DNA of 64,000 bases, from contig NZ_CP071090.1 of NCBI RefSeq assembly GCF_017301735.1, forward strand, positions 12,445,001 through 12,509,000. Direction: 5' to 3'. The notes under the pieces were generated by a model. That model saw only the letters and a list, made by a program, of their open reading frames with translations, was not told where the DNA came from and searched no databases. Source of the stretch: Pyxidicoccus parkwaysis. Lineage in GTDB: Bacteria; Myxococcota; Myxococcia; Myxococcales; Myxococcaceae. The translations under genes and the position numbers were made by a program. Position 1 is the stretch's first letter. Each line of letters starts with the position of its first letter. Shown here piece after piece: positions 53,334-62,690 of this stretch.

Positions 53334-54704
53334 ATGAACACGCATATCTTTCGCGAGTACGACATCCGGGGTCTGGTCGACAAGGACCTCACCGCCGAGG
53401 TGGTGGAGCTGCTGGGCAAGGGCCTGGGCACCATCATCCGGCGTCAGGGCGGGCGCTCCATCGTCGTGGGCCGGGACTGCCGCGAGTCCTCCACCCGCTT
53501 CCGTGACTCGCTCTGCGCGGGCCTCACCTCCACCGGCCTCAATGTGCTCGACGTCGGCGTGGTGCCCACGCCCCTGACCTACTTCGCCGCCAACACGCTG
53601 CCGGTGGACGGGCTCGCCATGATTACCGGCAGCCACAACCCGCCCGAGTACAACGGCTTCAAGATTGGCGCGGGCAAGACGACCTTCCACAGCCACGAAA
53701 TCCAGGCCCTCCGAAAGCTCATCGAGGCGAAGGACTTCGAGGTGGGCACCAAGAAGGGCCGCGTGGAGCCCTACGACATCATCACCTCGTACAACCACTT
53801 CATCCATCAGACGGTGAAGATGGGCCGCAAGGGGATGCGCATCGTCATCGACGCCGGCAACGGCACGGGCGGCGCCGTCGCGGTGCCGCTGTTCCAGGCC
53901 ATGGGCTTCGACGTGGTGCCCCTCTTCTGCGAGATGGACGCGACGTTCCCCAACCACCACCCGGACCCGACGGTGGTGGAGAACCTCGAGGACCTCATCG
54001 AGGCGGTGAAGCGCGAGAAGGCCGAGGTGGGCATTGCCTACGACGGCGACACGGACCGCATCGGCGTCATCGACGACCAGGGCAACATCCTCTGGGGTGA
54101 CCAGATCATGGTGCTCTTCAGCCGCTACGTGCTGAAGGAGAGCCCGGGCGCAGCCATCGTCGGCGAGGTGAAGTGCAGCTACACGCTGTACGACGACATC
54201 GCGAAGCACGGCGGCAAGCCCGTGATGTGGAAGGCGGGCCACTCGCTCATCAAGTCGAAGATGAAGGAGGAGCACGCGGAGCTGGCCGGCGAGATGAGCG
54301 GCCACATCTTCTTCAAGAACCGCTACTTCGGCTTCGACGACGCCATCTACTCCACGGCGCGCCTGCTCGAAATCCTCACCAACGAGCCCAAGCCGCTGTC
54401 GCAGCTGCTCTCCGACGTGCCGAAGACGTACGCCAGCCCGGAGCTGCGCTTCGACACGAAGGAGGAGAAGAAGTTCGAGATGGTGAAGCGCGCCACGGAG
54501 ACGCTGCGCGCGGCGGGCCACAAAATCATCGACGTGGACGGCGTGCGCGTGACGTTCCCCGACGGCTGGGGCCTCATCCGCGCCTCCAACACGCAGCCCA
54601 TCCTGGTGCTGCGCTTCGAGGCCAACACGCCGGAGCGCCTGAAGGAAATCCAGGCGCTCATCGAGGGCACGGTGGCCAAGGTGCAGAAGGAAGTGGGGGG
54701 CTAG
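53334..54704 (+). CDS. manB: Phosphomannomutase/phosphoglucomutase
   Basis: A 456-residue cytosolic enzyme. Family blocks are FREYDIRGLVDKDLT at the N-terminus, MITGSHNPPEYNGFK with the phosphoserine at Ser100, YDGDTDRIGVID for the metal loop, GEMSGHIFFKNRYFGFDDAI for sugar binding and RASNTQPILVLRFEA for phosphate binding. It interconverts hexose 6- and 1-phosphates; mannose versus glucose preference cannot be told from sequence, so manB is used by context with manC. The frame is open upstream but has no family sequence there. Confidence 0.93.
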   Translation: MNTHIFREYDIRGLVDKDLTAEVVELLGKGLGTIIRRQGGRSIVVGRDCRESSTRFRDSLCAGLTSTGLNVLDVGVVPTPLTYFAANTLPVDGLAMITGSHNPPEYNGFKIGAGKTTFHSHEIQALRKLIEAKDFEVGTKKGRVEPYDIITSYNHFIHQTVKMGRKGMRIVIDAGNGTGGAVAVPLFQAMGFDVVPLFCEMDATFPNHHPDPTVVENLEDLIEAVKREKAEVGIAYDGDTDRIGVIDDQGNILWGDQIMVLFSRYVLKESPGAAIVGEVKCSYTLYDDIAKHGGKPVMWKAGHSLIKSKMKEEHAELAGEMSGHIFFKNRYFGFDDAIYSTARLLEILTNEPKPLSQLLSDVPKTYASPELRFDTKEEKKFEMVKRATETLRAAGHKIIDVDGVRVTFPDGWGLIRASNTQPILVLRFEANTPERLKEIQALIEGTVAKVQKEVGG

Positions 54705-54707
54705 ACG

Positions 54708-55259
54708 ATGACGGCCCCGCGCATCCTCGCCGTGAGCGGAAGCCTCCGGACCGGGGGCTTCAACCGCAAGCTGCTCGACCTCGCCGTCCAGCACGCCCGT
54801 TCGCTCGGGGCGGAGGTGGACGTGGTGGACCTGAAGGTGCTCAACCTGCCCTTCTACGACGGAGACGTGGAGGCGGCGGGTCTGCCGGCTCCCGTCACCG
54901 AGTTGCGTGAGCGGCTGGGCAAGGCGCAGGGGCTCATCATCGCCAGCCCGGAGTACAACTCGTCCATTCCGGGCGGGTTGAAGAACGCCATCGACTGGGT
55001 GTCGCGTCCGCCGGGGCGGCTGTTCCAGGAGAAGTGGGTGGCGATGCTGGGAGCCTCGCCGGGGCCCTTCGGCACGGCGCGCATGCAGCCGCACCTGCGG
55101 CAGGTGCTGTCAGCCGTGGGGACGCACGTGCTCCCCGTGCAGGTGCACGTGGCGAAGGCCGGAGAGGCCTTCTCGCCGGAGGGGAAGCTGAAGGACGAGG
55201 CGAAGCAGAAGGAAGTGGAGACGGTGGTCTCGGCGTTGGTTGCCAGGCTGAAGGGCTGA
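54708..55259 (+). CDS. NADPH-dependent FMN reductase family protein
   Basis: A 183-residue flavodoxin-like protein starting 3 bases after the phosphomannomutase stop. ILAVSGSLRTGGFNRKLLDL is the FMN-phosphate loop, and IIASPEYNSSIPGGLKNAID is the conserved central signature of the chromate/azo/quinone reductase group. It probably reduces quinones or similar acceptors with NAD(P)H. It sits between two sugar enzyme genes with no clear link. Confidence 0.92.
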   Translation: MTAPRILAVSGSLRTGGFNRKLLDLAVQHARSLGAEVDVVDLKVLNLPFYDGDVEAAGLPAPVTELRERLGKAQGLIIASPEYNSSIPGGLKNAIDWVSRPPGRLFQEKWVAMLGASPGPFGTARMQPHLRQVLSAVGTHVLPVQVHVAKAGEAFSPEGKLKDEAKQKEVETVVSALVARLKG

Positions 55260-55275
55260 GAAAGGAACGTTTCCG

Positions 55276-56208
55276 ATGCCGACGCTGGGAATCGACCTGG
55301 GAGGGACCTTCGCTCGCGCCGCCGTGGTGGACGCGGGCGGGAAGATTCTCGCTTCGTCGAAGGTGGCGCTGGCGGAGCGCAGTCCGGCCGGGGTGGTGGA
55401 GACCATCGCCCAGGCCGCGGCCTCCGCGGTGAAGTCCGCCGGAGTGCCGGTGGGTGCCTGCGGGGTGGGAGCGGCCGCGCAGATTCACAAGGACTCGGGT
55501 GTGTTGTCGGTGGCTCCCAACCTGGGTTGGCGCAACGTTCCGCTGGGGCAGATGCTCGCCGCGCGGCTGGGCCAGCCGGTCCGCATCGTGAATGACCTGG
55601 CCGCTGCTGCGTGGGGCGAGCTGCACGCGGGCGCGGGGCGTGGGGCGAGCGACATGCTGGTCGCCTTCGTCGGCTCGGGTGTGGGCAGTGCCATCATCGC
55701 CAACGGGAAGCTGCTGGACGGCGCGGGTGGCGTGGCGGGCGAATTGGGCCACATCAAGGTGGTGCCCGGCGGGCGGCGCTGTGGCTGTGGCGAGCTGGGG
55801 TGCCTGGAGGCGTACGCGGGCGGGCACAACCTCATCGCGCAGACGCGCGAGCTGCTGGCGGCGGGAGACTCCGCGAAGCTGGTGGAGCTGTCCGGTGGAG
55901 ACCCGGCGCGCGTGACGCCGGTGATGCTGGAGCAGGCGGCGGAGGCGGGAGACGGCCCGGCGCTCGAGGTGTACGAGCGGGCGGCGCAGTTCCTCGCGGT
56001 GGCGGTGGCCAATCAGGTGACGGTGCTCAACCCGGCGCGGCTCATCCTGGGCGGCGGCGTGCTCGTCAACTGCCCGGGCCTGCGGCGCTGCGTGGTGGAG
56101 GGCGTGCAGCGGTGGTCGTCCCAGGTGTCGCGCGAGGGACTGCTCATCGTCGAGGCCGAGCTGGGCGACGACAGCGGCCTCATCGGCGCGGCGCTGCTGG
56201 CGGCCTGA
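55276..56208 (+). CDS. ROK-family glucokinase
   Basis: A 310-residue cytosolic sugar kinase; AAAGGAA precedes the ATG. GIDLGGTFARAAVVD is the ATP phosphate-1 loop, IVNDLAAAAWGE holds the catalytic Asp, and GELGHIKVVPGGRRCGCGEL plus GCLEAYAGG form the ROK signature with the zinc-binding Cys residues. It lies 16 bases after the FMN reductase gene in the same operon as phosphomannomutase. Glucose is the likely substrate; another hexose or N-acetyl sugar is possible. Confidence 0.9.
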   Translation: MPTLGIDLGGTFARAAVVDAGGKILASSKVALAERSPAGVVETIAQAAASAVKSAGVPVGACGVGAAAQIHKDSGVLSVAPNLGWRNVPLGQMLAARLGQPVRIVNDLAAAAWGELHAGAGRGASDMLVAFVGSGVGSAIIANGKLLDGAGGVAGELGHIKVVPGGRRCGCGELGCLEAYAGGHNLIAQTRELLAAGDSAKLVELSGGDPARVTPVMLEQAAEAGDGPALEVYERAAQFLAVAVANQVTVLNPARLILGGGVLVNCPGLRRCVVEGVQRWSSQVSREGLLIVEAELGDDSGLIGAALLAA

Positions 56209-56293
56209 GGAGGGGCGGGGCCGGTCCACGCCCGGCTGCCCGCACCCACTCCGGATTCGAGGAGCGTCGTCACAACGGCGCGCGCGAGCCTCC

Positions 56294-56316
56294 CTCTTGG
56301 AAGACATTTCCAAGAG
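56294..56316 (+). promoter_or_regulatory. Perfect 9-bp inverted repeat overlapping the sigma gene ribosome-binding site
   Basis: CTCTTGGAA (56294-56302) and TTCCAAGAG (56308-56316) flank GACAT. The right arm supplies the first bases of AGAGGAG, the Shine-Dalgarno of the TTG-started sigma gene at 56325. In mRNA the hairpin would bury part of that site; in DNA it could be an operator. Confidence 0.55.
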
Positions 56317-56324
56317 GAGCTCGC

Positions 56325-56951
56325 TTGCAAGGGATTGAAAGAAGCCGGTTGGAAGTCGAGATTCAGGAGTGCTGCAGGCGCGGGGAGATGAACCGGGCCA
56401 TCGAGCGGGCACTGCTGGGCTATGGGCCGGAGCTCCGCCGGTTGGTAGGCGCCATCGTCCGGGATGACGCTCAGGCCCACGATGCCTTCAGCACCTTCTG
56501 CGAATGTCTCCTGAAGGGGCTGCCGGACTTCCGCTGGGAATGCTCCTTCCGGACCTGGGCCCAGCGCATGGCCCGCAACACCTGCTTCAAGCTGCTGAAC
56601 GCGCCGCCCCAACGACATCCGCACGTCAGCCTGTCGGAGGTGCCCGTGCGGGCCGCCGAGCGGCTCTCCTCCATGCGCCCGTGGCAGTGCACCACGGTCA
56701 AGAACCGCTTCCGCGCCCTGCGTGAGCAGCTGGACCCCGAGCAGCAGCGCTTGTTGGAGCTGCGCGTGGACCGGCGGCTCTCGTGGCCGGAGGTGGCGCG
56801 GCTGATGTGTGCGTCCGAGGCGCCGGTGACGAGCGAGCTGAGGGCCCGTCAGGCGGCGGCGCTGCGCCAGCAGTTCCAGCGGCTCAAGGCCCACCTGCGC
56901 TCCCTGGCGCTCCAGGAGGGACTGATTCCCCGCACCGAGGCGCACGCGTAG
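56325..56951 (+). CDS. ECF-like RNA polymerase sigma factor
   Basis: A 208-residue protein; TTG 56325 is chosen because AGAGGAG lies about six bases upstream (ATG 56388 is the next candidate but lacks spacing). The region-2 part includes VGAIVRDDAQAHDAFSTFCE and FRWECSFRTWAQRMARNTCF, the sigma-70 region 2.2-2.4 pattern. The region-4 part includes LDPEQQRLLELRVDRRLSWP followed by EVARLMCASEAPVTSELRAR. The region 2 match is loose, so it is a diverged ECF factor. No anti-sigma gene is adjacent. Confidence 0.78.
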   Translation: MQGIERSRLEVEIQECCRRGEMNRAIERALLGYGPELRRLVGAIVRDDAQAHDAFSTFCECLLKGLPDFRWECSFRTWAQRMARNTCFKLLNAPPQRHPHVSLSEVPVRAAERLSSMRPWQCTTVKNRFRALREQLDPEQQRLLELRVDRRLSWPEVARLMCASEAPVTSELRARQAAALRQQFQRLKAHLRSLALQEGLIPRTEAHA

Positions 56952-56968
56952 CAGCGGGGCTCCCTCCC

Positions 56969-58156
56969 TCAGAGCTGGGGGCGCTGCGCGCTCGCGCGCT
57001 TGCGAGGGTGCGCGGCGACGAACTGGATGACGGCGAGTCCGCCCGCGCTCCCGGTCAGCGCGAAGGCTGGCAGGTGCTCACCCAGCGCGGCGACCAGCAG
57101 CATCACCCCCGCGGCCGTCAGCAGCAACTCGGGCCGGAGGTCGTGCCGCCGCCTCAGGCGGAAGGGGCGGGATGAGGTAAGCAGGATGACGGCGAGCGAG
57201 GCGAAGCAACTGGCCGTCGCGGCGCAGAAGAGCCACCGCGCGGCGCTGGTGACGCCCTGGCCGCGCAGTGAGGCGATGACCCTCTCCGCGCCGGCTCCGC
57301 TCGCCGTCAGCCCCATCATCAGGAGCAGGTGGATGTACACCCAGGCCTGCCCCGAGAGCCGGCCTCTGTGGACGAAGGAGTGGCTCACGTTGTCGAAGTA
57401 GAGCCACCACATCCCGAAGGCGAAGGCGAAGGACAGGACGGCCGTCAGCACGGAGGCGGCGGCCCAGTGCTGGCCGGCCACGCCGCTCACCACCGCGACC
57501 ATCGACTCGCCCAGCACGATGAGGGTGAACAGTCCGAAGCGCTCGGGCAGGTGCGCGGGGCTCAGCGGCAGCGCCGCCTGCTGGGGCCGCGAGAGGAGTG
57601 GGGTGGCCAGGTCCATCACCAGCCCGGCTGCCCAGAGGAAGTAGCGGAGCGGGGGGGGCGTGAAGACCGAGGCGAGCCACGGCAGCACCGCGAGCGAGAA
57701 GCCACACATGTACCTGCGTGTCAGGGGCCGGGCGATGGGGATGTGCCGCCAGGCCCGCGCGTACTGGAGCACGAGCAGCAGCCGCAGCACGCAGTAGGCC
57801 AGCGCGTAGCCGGGAGCGTTGACGCCCGTGCCGTCGTGAATCTGCACGGCGAGCGCCGCCATGGCCAGCATCTGCAGCGCGAGCAGCAGCCGGTCGGCGG
57901 TGTCGTCCGAGTCGAACCGGTCGGCGTAGAAGGTGACGCCAATCCAGGACCACCAGACCGGCACGAAGAGGCCCGCGAAGGCCGCGGCCCCCAGGAGTGT
58001 CGGCGTCTGCTTCAGCTCGTGCGCCAGCCTCGCGATGGCCACGACGTACATCAGGTCGAAGAAGAGCTCCGTCCAGGTGGCCCGGCGCTCCGGGTGAGCA
58101 AGCTCTCCCGTGCGGAGCGTGGGGACCTGCGGTGGGAGCGCTGCGGGTGGCTGCAC
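56969..58156 (-). CDS. LtrA-family (low temperature requirement A) membrane protein
   Basis: A 395-residue inner-membrane protein; the GTG start has an excellent AGGAGG. WTELFFDLMYVVAIARLAHE at the N-terminus and ERFGLFTLIVLGESMVAVVS in the middle are the family hallmarks. About ten hydrophobic spans are seen. LtrA was named from cold growth in Listeria; its molecular function is unknown. It is convergent with the sigma gene. Confidence 0.92.
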   Translation of the reverse strand: MQPPAALPPQVPTLRTGELAHPERRATWTELFFDLMYVVAIARLAHELKQTPTLLGAAAFAGLFVPVWWSWIGVTFYADRFDSDDTADRLLLALQMLAMAALAVQIHDGTGVNAPGYALAYCVLRLLLVLQYARAWRHIPIARPLTRRYMCGFSLAVLPWLASVFTPPPLRYFLWAAGLVMDLATPLLSRPQQAALPLSPAHLPERFGLFTLIVLGESMVAVVSGVAGQHWAAASVLTAVLSFAFAFGMWWLYFDNVSHSFVHRGRLSGQAWVYIHLLLMMGLTASGAGAERVIASLRGQGVTSAARWLFCAATASCFASLAVILLTSSRPFRLRRRHDLRPELLLTAAGVMLLVAALGEHLPAFALTGSAGGLAVIQFVAAHPRKRASAQRPQL

Positions 58157-58297
58157 CTGTCACCTCCTGGTGGCCTCAATGGAGCCCCTGCACGGCGGGT
58201 GTGATGCAGGCGGGCCAGGGGCGGGAAAGCCGTCACACCCCGGAGGGCGCGGCTCCATGGGCTCTGCCACTGCTTCCTCCACGAAAGGGCGCTCCCA

Positions 58298-60751
58298 ATG
58301 GCAGTCACCGTCCAATTCGAATACCGCACGGGGTTGAAACGAGACGTCTTCCGCAACGCCAGGCTCACCGGGAGCTGGGGAGGACGAAGCCAGGATTCAG
58401 ACGCCTGGCCTGTCATCCCCATGGAGCCCGCCACGGCGGAGGATGGGTGCCCCTGCTTCCGCGCCACCGTGACGTTCGACGAGTCCCAGGTGGGGCACGG
58501 CTTCAGGTGGGGCGTCCTCGTGGACGGGCCCGGCGGGAGGGACCAGTGGGCCATCGCCGCCGAGCCCGGGGACACCGTCGCGCCCAGGCCCGTCCGCACC
58601 TTCGTGCTCGGCTCGGAGCCCTCGTGCGAGCGCTACTTCCTGACGCAGGGCCGCCGCCTCGGTGCCCAGAAGTACTTCCCCCCGGGCGCGGGCAGGCCGC
58701 TGGCGCGCTTCGCCGTCTGGGCTCCCCATGCGAGGCAGGTGGAGGTCGTCTTCGGCACGCGGGATGGCGGCTACATCGCGGATGACGGGACGGGCCTGTC
58801 GCCCATCCTTCCGGTGCTGCCCATGCGCCGCGACGCGGGCGGCGTCTGGGAGACGGAGCCCGAGGCGGCCGGGGCCCTGGAGCTCGAGCAGCTCCGGTTC
58901 CAGCCGTACATGTTCAGGGTGACCCGCTCCGACGGACAGGTCGTCTACAGGACCGACCTCTACTCGCGCTGTCAGATGGGCCGGGGGACCCTCAATCCCC
59001 GGGGGAGGCCTCATCCGGGAAGCCGGCTGGAGGTGAATGCCACCGTGAGCTGCTCTGTCGTGGTGGACCCCGACCAGGTGACGAAGCACTTCTCCGAGCC
59101 GCGCTGGCCGGAGCAGGAGTTCGTCTCGGAGGAGGAGTTCTGGCGTGACGAGTACCGCCCCGGTCGGCCCGTGCCTCGCCGGGTGGAGGACCTGGTCATC
59201 TACGAGCTGCACGTCGGAGCGCTGGGCTTCGGCAAGGAGGGAGCGGGCACCCTGGAGGACGCGGTGGCGCTGCTCGGCCACCTCGAGGCGCTCGGGGTCA
59301 ACGCCGTGGAGCTCCTGCCGATGTCCGAGTTCGGCGGGCTGCCGAACTGGGGCTACGCCACCACGCACTACCACGCCATCGAATACAAGGGCGGAGGGCG
59401 CGACCAGCTCAAGCACTTCGTCCGCGAGTGCCACCGCCGTGGCATCGCCGTCATCATGGACGTCGTCTACAATCACTATCATCCCGACGCGGAGCGGGCG
59501 GAGTGGATGTATGACTCCAATGCCCATCCGGAGAACCTCTACTACTGGTACGAGGGCCGCCCCGAGGACTACCCCGACTATGAGCGGGCGGCGGCGCAGC
59601 CGGGCTCGACGGCGGCGCCGGGGCACGGGGGCTACATCGACAACCAGTCGACCGGGTACGCCCCGCGCTTCCATGAAGAGCAGGTCCGCGCGCTCTTCAT
59701 CAGCAGCGCCGTCGCGCTGATGGAGGAGTTCCACGTCGACGGGTTCCGCGTGGACCAGACGACGTGCATGCACAGCTACAACGTGTTTCACGCCAACGGG
59801 CAGCCGGCCTCTCGCGCCAACATCGCCGGGGCCCGCTTCCTCCGGGAGTGGTGCCGCACGCTGCGCCTCATCCGCCCGGGTGTGATGCTCATGGCGGAGG
59901 ACCACTCCGGCTGGGACGCGGTGACGACGTCGGTGGAGGAGGGCGGCCTGGGCTTCGACGCGGCCTGGTACGCCGACTTCTACCACCACCTCATCGGAGG
60001 ACCGACGCGGAGCATGGAGTTCGCCAAGCTGCTCTGGACCTCGGGCAGGGCCGAGGGCTCGCCGCTGGCGATGGGCACCTTCTCGGGTGTGTTGGCCCGG
60101 ACGGGCCAGAAGAAGGTCGTCTACCACGAGTCCCACGACGAGGCCGGCAATGGGGAGGGGACGCGGCGCACCCTCGTCATCGCCGCCAACATGGAGGCGC
60201 CGAGCGGCGAGCGCCTGCGGGCCGCCGAGGCACGCTGCAGGACCATCTTCGGGCTCTCCGCGCTCTCCGCGGGCACGCCCATGTTCTTCATGGGCGAGGA
60301 GGTCGGCGCCGCCAACGACTTCCGGTACGACACCTTCGTGAGCAACCGGGAGGACCTCCTGGGGCTGCGGGCGGGAAGGGGGCATCACCTCTTCCGCTAC
60401 TACCAGGAGCTCATCCGCCTGCGCGGGGCCTCGGAGGCGCTGCGCTCGCGCGAGCTCGAAATCCTGGCCACGCACGACGTCAATCGCGTCCTCGCCTTCC
60501 GGCGCTGGAGCGGGGTGGAGGAGTACGTCGTCTTCGTCAGCCTCAACGACGCGCCGTTCTCGAAGGGTTATGAGCTCGTGCACCCCCGGCTCGCCAGCGG
60601 CATCTGGAAGGAGATCTTCAACAGCGACGCCGAGCGGTACGGGGGGAGCAACGTCGGCAACCTCGGCGCGCTGCTCCCTTCACAGGGGAACGGCTTGCGG
60701 GTCGTCCTCCCCGCGAGGGGGCTCATCGTTCTCCGGCGTGTGGATGTCTGA
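58298..60751 (+). CDS. GH13 alpha-amylase-family enzyme, branching-enzyme-like
   Basis: An 817-residue protein without a signal peptide. N-terminal beta modules (about 1-260) include one resembling CBM48 (FAVWAPHARQVEVVFGTRDG). The GH13 barrel has all four catalytic regions: DVVYNH (Asp388-His393), GFRVDQT (nucleophile Asp486), MLMAEDHSG (acid Glu534) and YHESHDEAG (His613-Asp614). YELHVGALG and LLPMSEFGGLPNWGY fit glucan branching enzymes or maltooligosyl-trehalose hydrolases. Branching enzyme is preferred because of the AEDHSGW and HESHDE wording; no treY/treS neighbours are seen. Confidence 0.85.
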   Translation: MAVTVQFEYRTGLKRDVFRNARLTGSWGGRSQDSDAWPVIPMEPATAEDGCPCFRATVTFDESQVGHGFRWGVLVDGPGGRDQWAIAAEPGDTVAPRPVRTFVLGSEPSCERYFLTQGRRLGAQKYFPPGAGRPLARFAVWAPHARQVEVVFGTRDGGYIADDGTGLSPILPVLPMRRDAGGVWETEPEAAGALELEQLRFQPYMFRVTRSDGQVVYRTDLYSRCQMGRGTLNPRGRPHPGSRLEVNATVSCSVVVDPDQVTKHFSEPRWPEQEFVSEEEFWRDEYRPGRPVPRRVEDLVIYELHVGALGFGKEGAGTLEDAVALLGHLEALGVNAVELLPMSEFGGLPNWGYATTHYHAIEYKGGGRDQLKHFVRECHRRGIAVIMDVVYNHYHPDAERAEWMYDSNAHPENLYYWYEGRPEDYPDYERAAAQPGSTAAPGHGGYIDNQSTGYAPRFHEEQVRALFISSAVALMEEFHVDGFRVDQTTCMHSYNVFHANGQPASRANIAGARFLREWCRTLRLIRPGVMLMAEDHSGWDAVTTSVEEGGLGFDAAWYADFYHHLIGGPTRSMEFAKLLWTSGRAEGSPLAMGTFSGVLARTGQKKVVYHESHDEAGNGEGTRRTLVIAANMEAPSGERLRAAEARCRTIFGLSALSAGTPMFFMGEEVGAANDFRYDTFVSNREDLLGLRAGRGHHLFRYYQELIRLRGASEALRSRELEILATHDVNRVLAFRRWSGVEEYVVFVSLNDAPFSKGYELVHPRLASGIWKEIFNSDAERYGGSNVGNLGALLPSQGNGLRVVLPARGLIVLRRVDV

Positions 60752-60789
60752 GGCGCCTGTCACACCCAGGGCGTCGGCTCTCTATTGCA

Positions 60790-60820
60790 GACACGCTCGG
60801 GTGCCGCTCCCAGGCGTGTC
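60790..60820. repeat. 7-bp inverted repeat flanked by ATTGCA direct repeats
   Basis: GACACGC (60790-60796) and GCGTGTC (60814-60820) are exact complements, and each is bordered outside by ATTGCA (60784-60789 and 60821-60826). It lies in the 95-bp gap before the SnoaL-like gene and could be a regulator site. Function unproven. Confidence 0.3.
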
Positions 60821-60846
60821 ATTGCAAGTGATTGAGAGGGTCATCC

Positions 60847-61791
60847 ATGTCTGAAGAGAACAAGGCCATCGTTCGTCGGTTCTACGAAGAGGTCATGAAC
60901 CACGGCCGGGTGGACGTGCTCGACGAAATCATGACTCCGGACTTCAAGGACCATGGCGAGACGTTGCTCGGCAGCCCAACCGGTCGCGAGGTGCTGAAGC
61001 AGGGAATCACCGGCACACGGCAGATTCTCGAGGGGCTCACCGTCCACCTCCACCAGATTCACGCCGAGGGCAATCTGGTGGGCGTTCGTGGCCGGATGAG
61101 CTGCGTTCACCGGGGCACGTTCTTCGGCGTACCGGGGACGGGCAACGCGCTGTCGTGGGCAGGGCTCGCGATGTTTCGCATCCAGGAGGGCCGGATTGCC
61201 GAGCGCTGGTTCAACTCGGACAGCCTGAGCATCGTCCAGCAACTGGGCATCACGACGCCGCTCGCGCAGGCCGCTCCGGTGACCGGCGCGCCCGCGAGGT
61301 CCTCGAGCGAGGGGAGCCTGCCTGCCCCCGACGCCGCGTCACGGACGCGTGCGTCCGCGAGCATCGAAGACGTGCGCAGGCTCGCCGTGGCGCTCGGCGA
61401 CCCGGATGCAACCGTCCTGTCGCGCACGCTGGACGAGCTGCTCGCACCGGGCTTCGTGCTGCATGGAGAGGCGGGCTCACCGCGCGTCATGGGCCGTGAG
61501 TCCCTCGAGCGGGTGCTCCTCTCCTTCAAGGAAGCGTTCACCGATGTCGAGGTGACGCTCGAGGCGAGCGTCACCGAAGGCAATGCGGTGATGGCGCACC
61601 TGCGGCTCGGCTGCATCCAGCGGCGTGAGTGGATGGGCTCGCCTGTCACGGGCAAGCCGCTCACCTGGACCCTGACCCTCCTCGCCGTCCGGTCCGGAGA
61701 GGGGCTGTCCGAGGGCTGGATGCTCCAGGACCGATTGGGCCTGTTCGAGCAGCTCGGCCTGATGCCTCACATCCCCGGCCAGGGTGGATAG
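60847..61791 (+). CDS. Protein with two SnoaL-like (NTF2-fold) domains
   Basis: A 314-residue soluble protein; the start at 60847 has AGAGGG upstream. Domain 1 (about 1-135): VRRFYEEVMNHGRVDVLDEI, DHGETLLG, GITGTRQILEGLTVHLHQIH and WAGLAMFRIQEGRIAERWFN. Domain 2 (about 175-305): LDELLAPGFVLHGEAGSPRV, VLLSFKEAFTDVEVTLEASV and GKPLTWTLTLLAVRSGEGLS. Both fit the SnoaL polyketide-cyclase/SgcJ-like fold, which often holds small hydrophobic ligands without being catalytic. The Ser/Ala/Pro linker between them is unstructured. First gene of a four-gene run. Confidence 0.82.
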   Translation: MSEENKAIVRRFYEEVMNHGRVDVLDEIMTPDFKDHGETLLGSPTGREVLKQGITGTRQILEGLTVHLHQIHAEGNLVGVRGRMSCVHRGTFFGVPGTGNALSWAGLAMFRIQEGRIAERWFNSDSLSIVQQLGITTPLAQAAPVTGAPARSSSEGSLPAPDAASRTRASASIEDVRRLAVALGDPDATVLSRTLDELLAPGFVLHGEAGSPRVMGRESLERVLLSFKEAFTDVEVTLEASVTEGNAVMAHLRLGCIQRREWMGSPVTGKPLTWTLTLLAVRSGEGLSEGWMLQDRLGLFEQLGLMPHIPGQGG

Positions 61792-61836
61792 CCGCGAAGA
61801 CGCCATCACCACGACGACAAGAAAGGAATTATCGAA

Positions 61837-62667
61837 ATGGCAGCCATGTCTCCCACAATCTCAGAGCAGCTCACCACCGCTGGCTTCAAGGGCAGGTATT
61901 CCATCACCGGCATCGGCTGGGGAGGACAGACGCCCATGGCGTCCGTGGGTGTCCTCGGCTTCGACGGCAAGGGCAGGGTCTCCGGAAGGGAGCTCATGAA
62001 CGTGCCCGGCCCCGGCATCGCGCGGAGGAGCCTCTCGAGCCTTTCCTGGAACGGGGCCTACGAGGTTGACCCCGATGGCTCCGGATATGGCTCGACAGAG
62101 CTGGCGGCCAGCCTGCCGGATGGGTCCACCCGGAAGGTCCGCACGACCTTCCTCATCACCCGTGCATCCATGATGGGCGGCGAGGTGGTCGTGCAGGAGG
62201 CCTCCCTCATGCAGCACGACCCGGAGCCCGCCTCGGGAAGCCTGGTCATGTACTCCGTCTTCCGTCAGCCCGACGAGGGGAGCTTCTCACTGGCCAGCTT
62301 CCGCGGCATCTACGCGGGCCCCGGCCTCGGGCGAGGCAGCCAGCTCCCGGCGGCGGCCATCGGCATCGGTGCGGTGAACTTCAACGGCGCCGGACGCTTC
62401 ACCGGCGTGGACGTCCAGAACCTGCCTGCGGACTCCTTCGCACATCGGCGAATCGCGACCTTCGATACGCCGGAGGCCCACTACACCGTGGACGAGGACG
62501 GGCTTGGGATGATCCTCGCCCCGAATGGGCAGGCGCACCTGGTGATAACCCGCTCCCAGCCGCTCGGCGATGTGAGGCTTTGTCTGGAGTACTTCTTCGT
62601 CACCAACGAGCTGCTTCCACTGACGGGGAACCTCGTCACGACCTTCGTCACCCGGCGGATGCGGTAG
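61837..62667 (+). CDS. Uncharacterised two-copy domain protein, paralogue A
   Basis: A 276-residue soluble protein with no recognised family; the upstream AAAGGAA supports the start. It is built of two copies of one beta-rich domain of about 120 residues. Copy 1: GRYSITGIGWGGQTPMASVG, LGFDGKGRVSGRELMNVPG and GAYEVDPDGSGYGS. Copy 2: GIYAGPGLGRGSQLPAAAIG, VNFNGAGRFTGVDVQNLP and HYTVDEDGLGMIL. The shared pattern is G-x-Y-x-G-x-G-x-G, then F-D/N-G-x-G-R, then Y-x-V-D-x-D-G-x-G. The next gene is a paralogue of the same build. Confidence 0.7.
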   Translation: MAAMSPTISEQLTTAGFKGRYSITGIGWGGQTPMASVGVLGFDGKGRVSGRELMNVPGPGIARRSLSSLSWNGAYEVDPDGSGYGSTELAASLPDGSTRKVRTTFLITRASMMGGEVVVQEASLMQHDPEPASGSLVMYSVFRQPDEGSFSLASFRGIYAGPGLGRGSQLPAAAIGIGAVNFNGAGRFTGVDVQNLPADSFAHRRIATFDTPEAHYTVDEDGLGMILAPNGQAHLVITRSQPLGDVRLCLEYFFVTNELLPLTGNLVTTFVTRRMR

Positions 62668-62690
62668 CCGCGCTCCAGGAGGCAGTCACG

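Noticed and set aside
58298-60751. Maltooligosyl-trehalose trehalohydrolase for the GH13 gene
   Set aside because: Possible from length, but no treY/treS/treX neighbours and branching-enzyme-like wording; kept only as an alternative.
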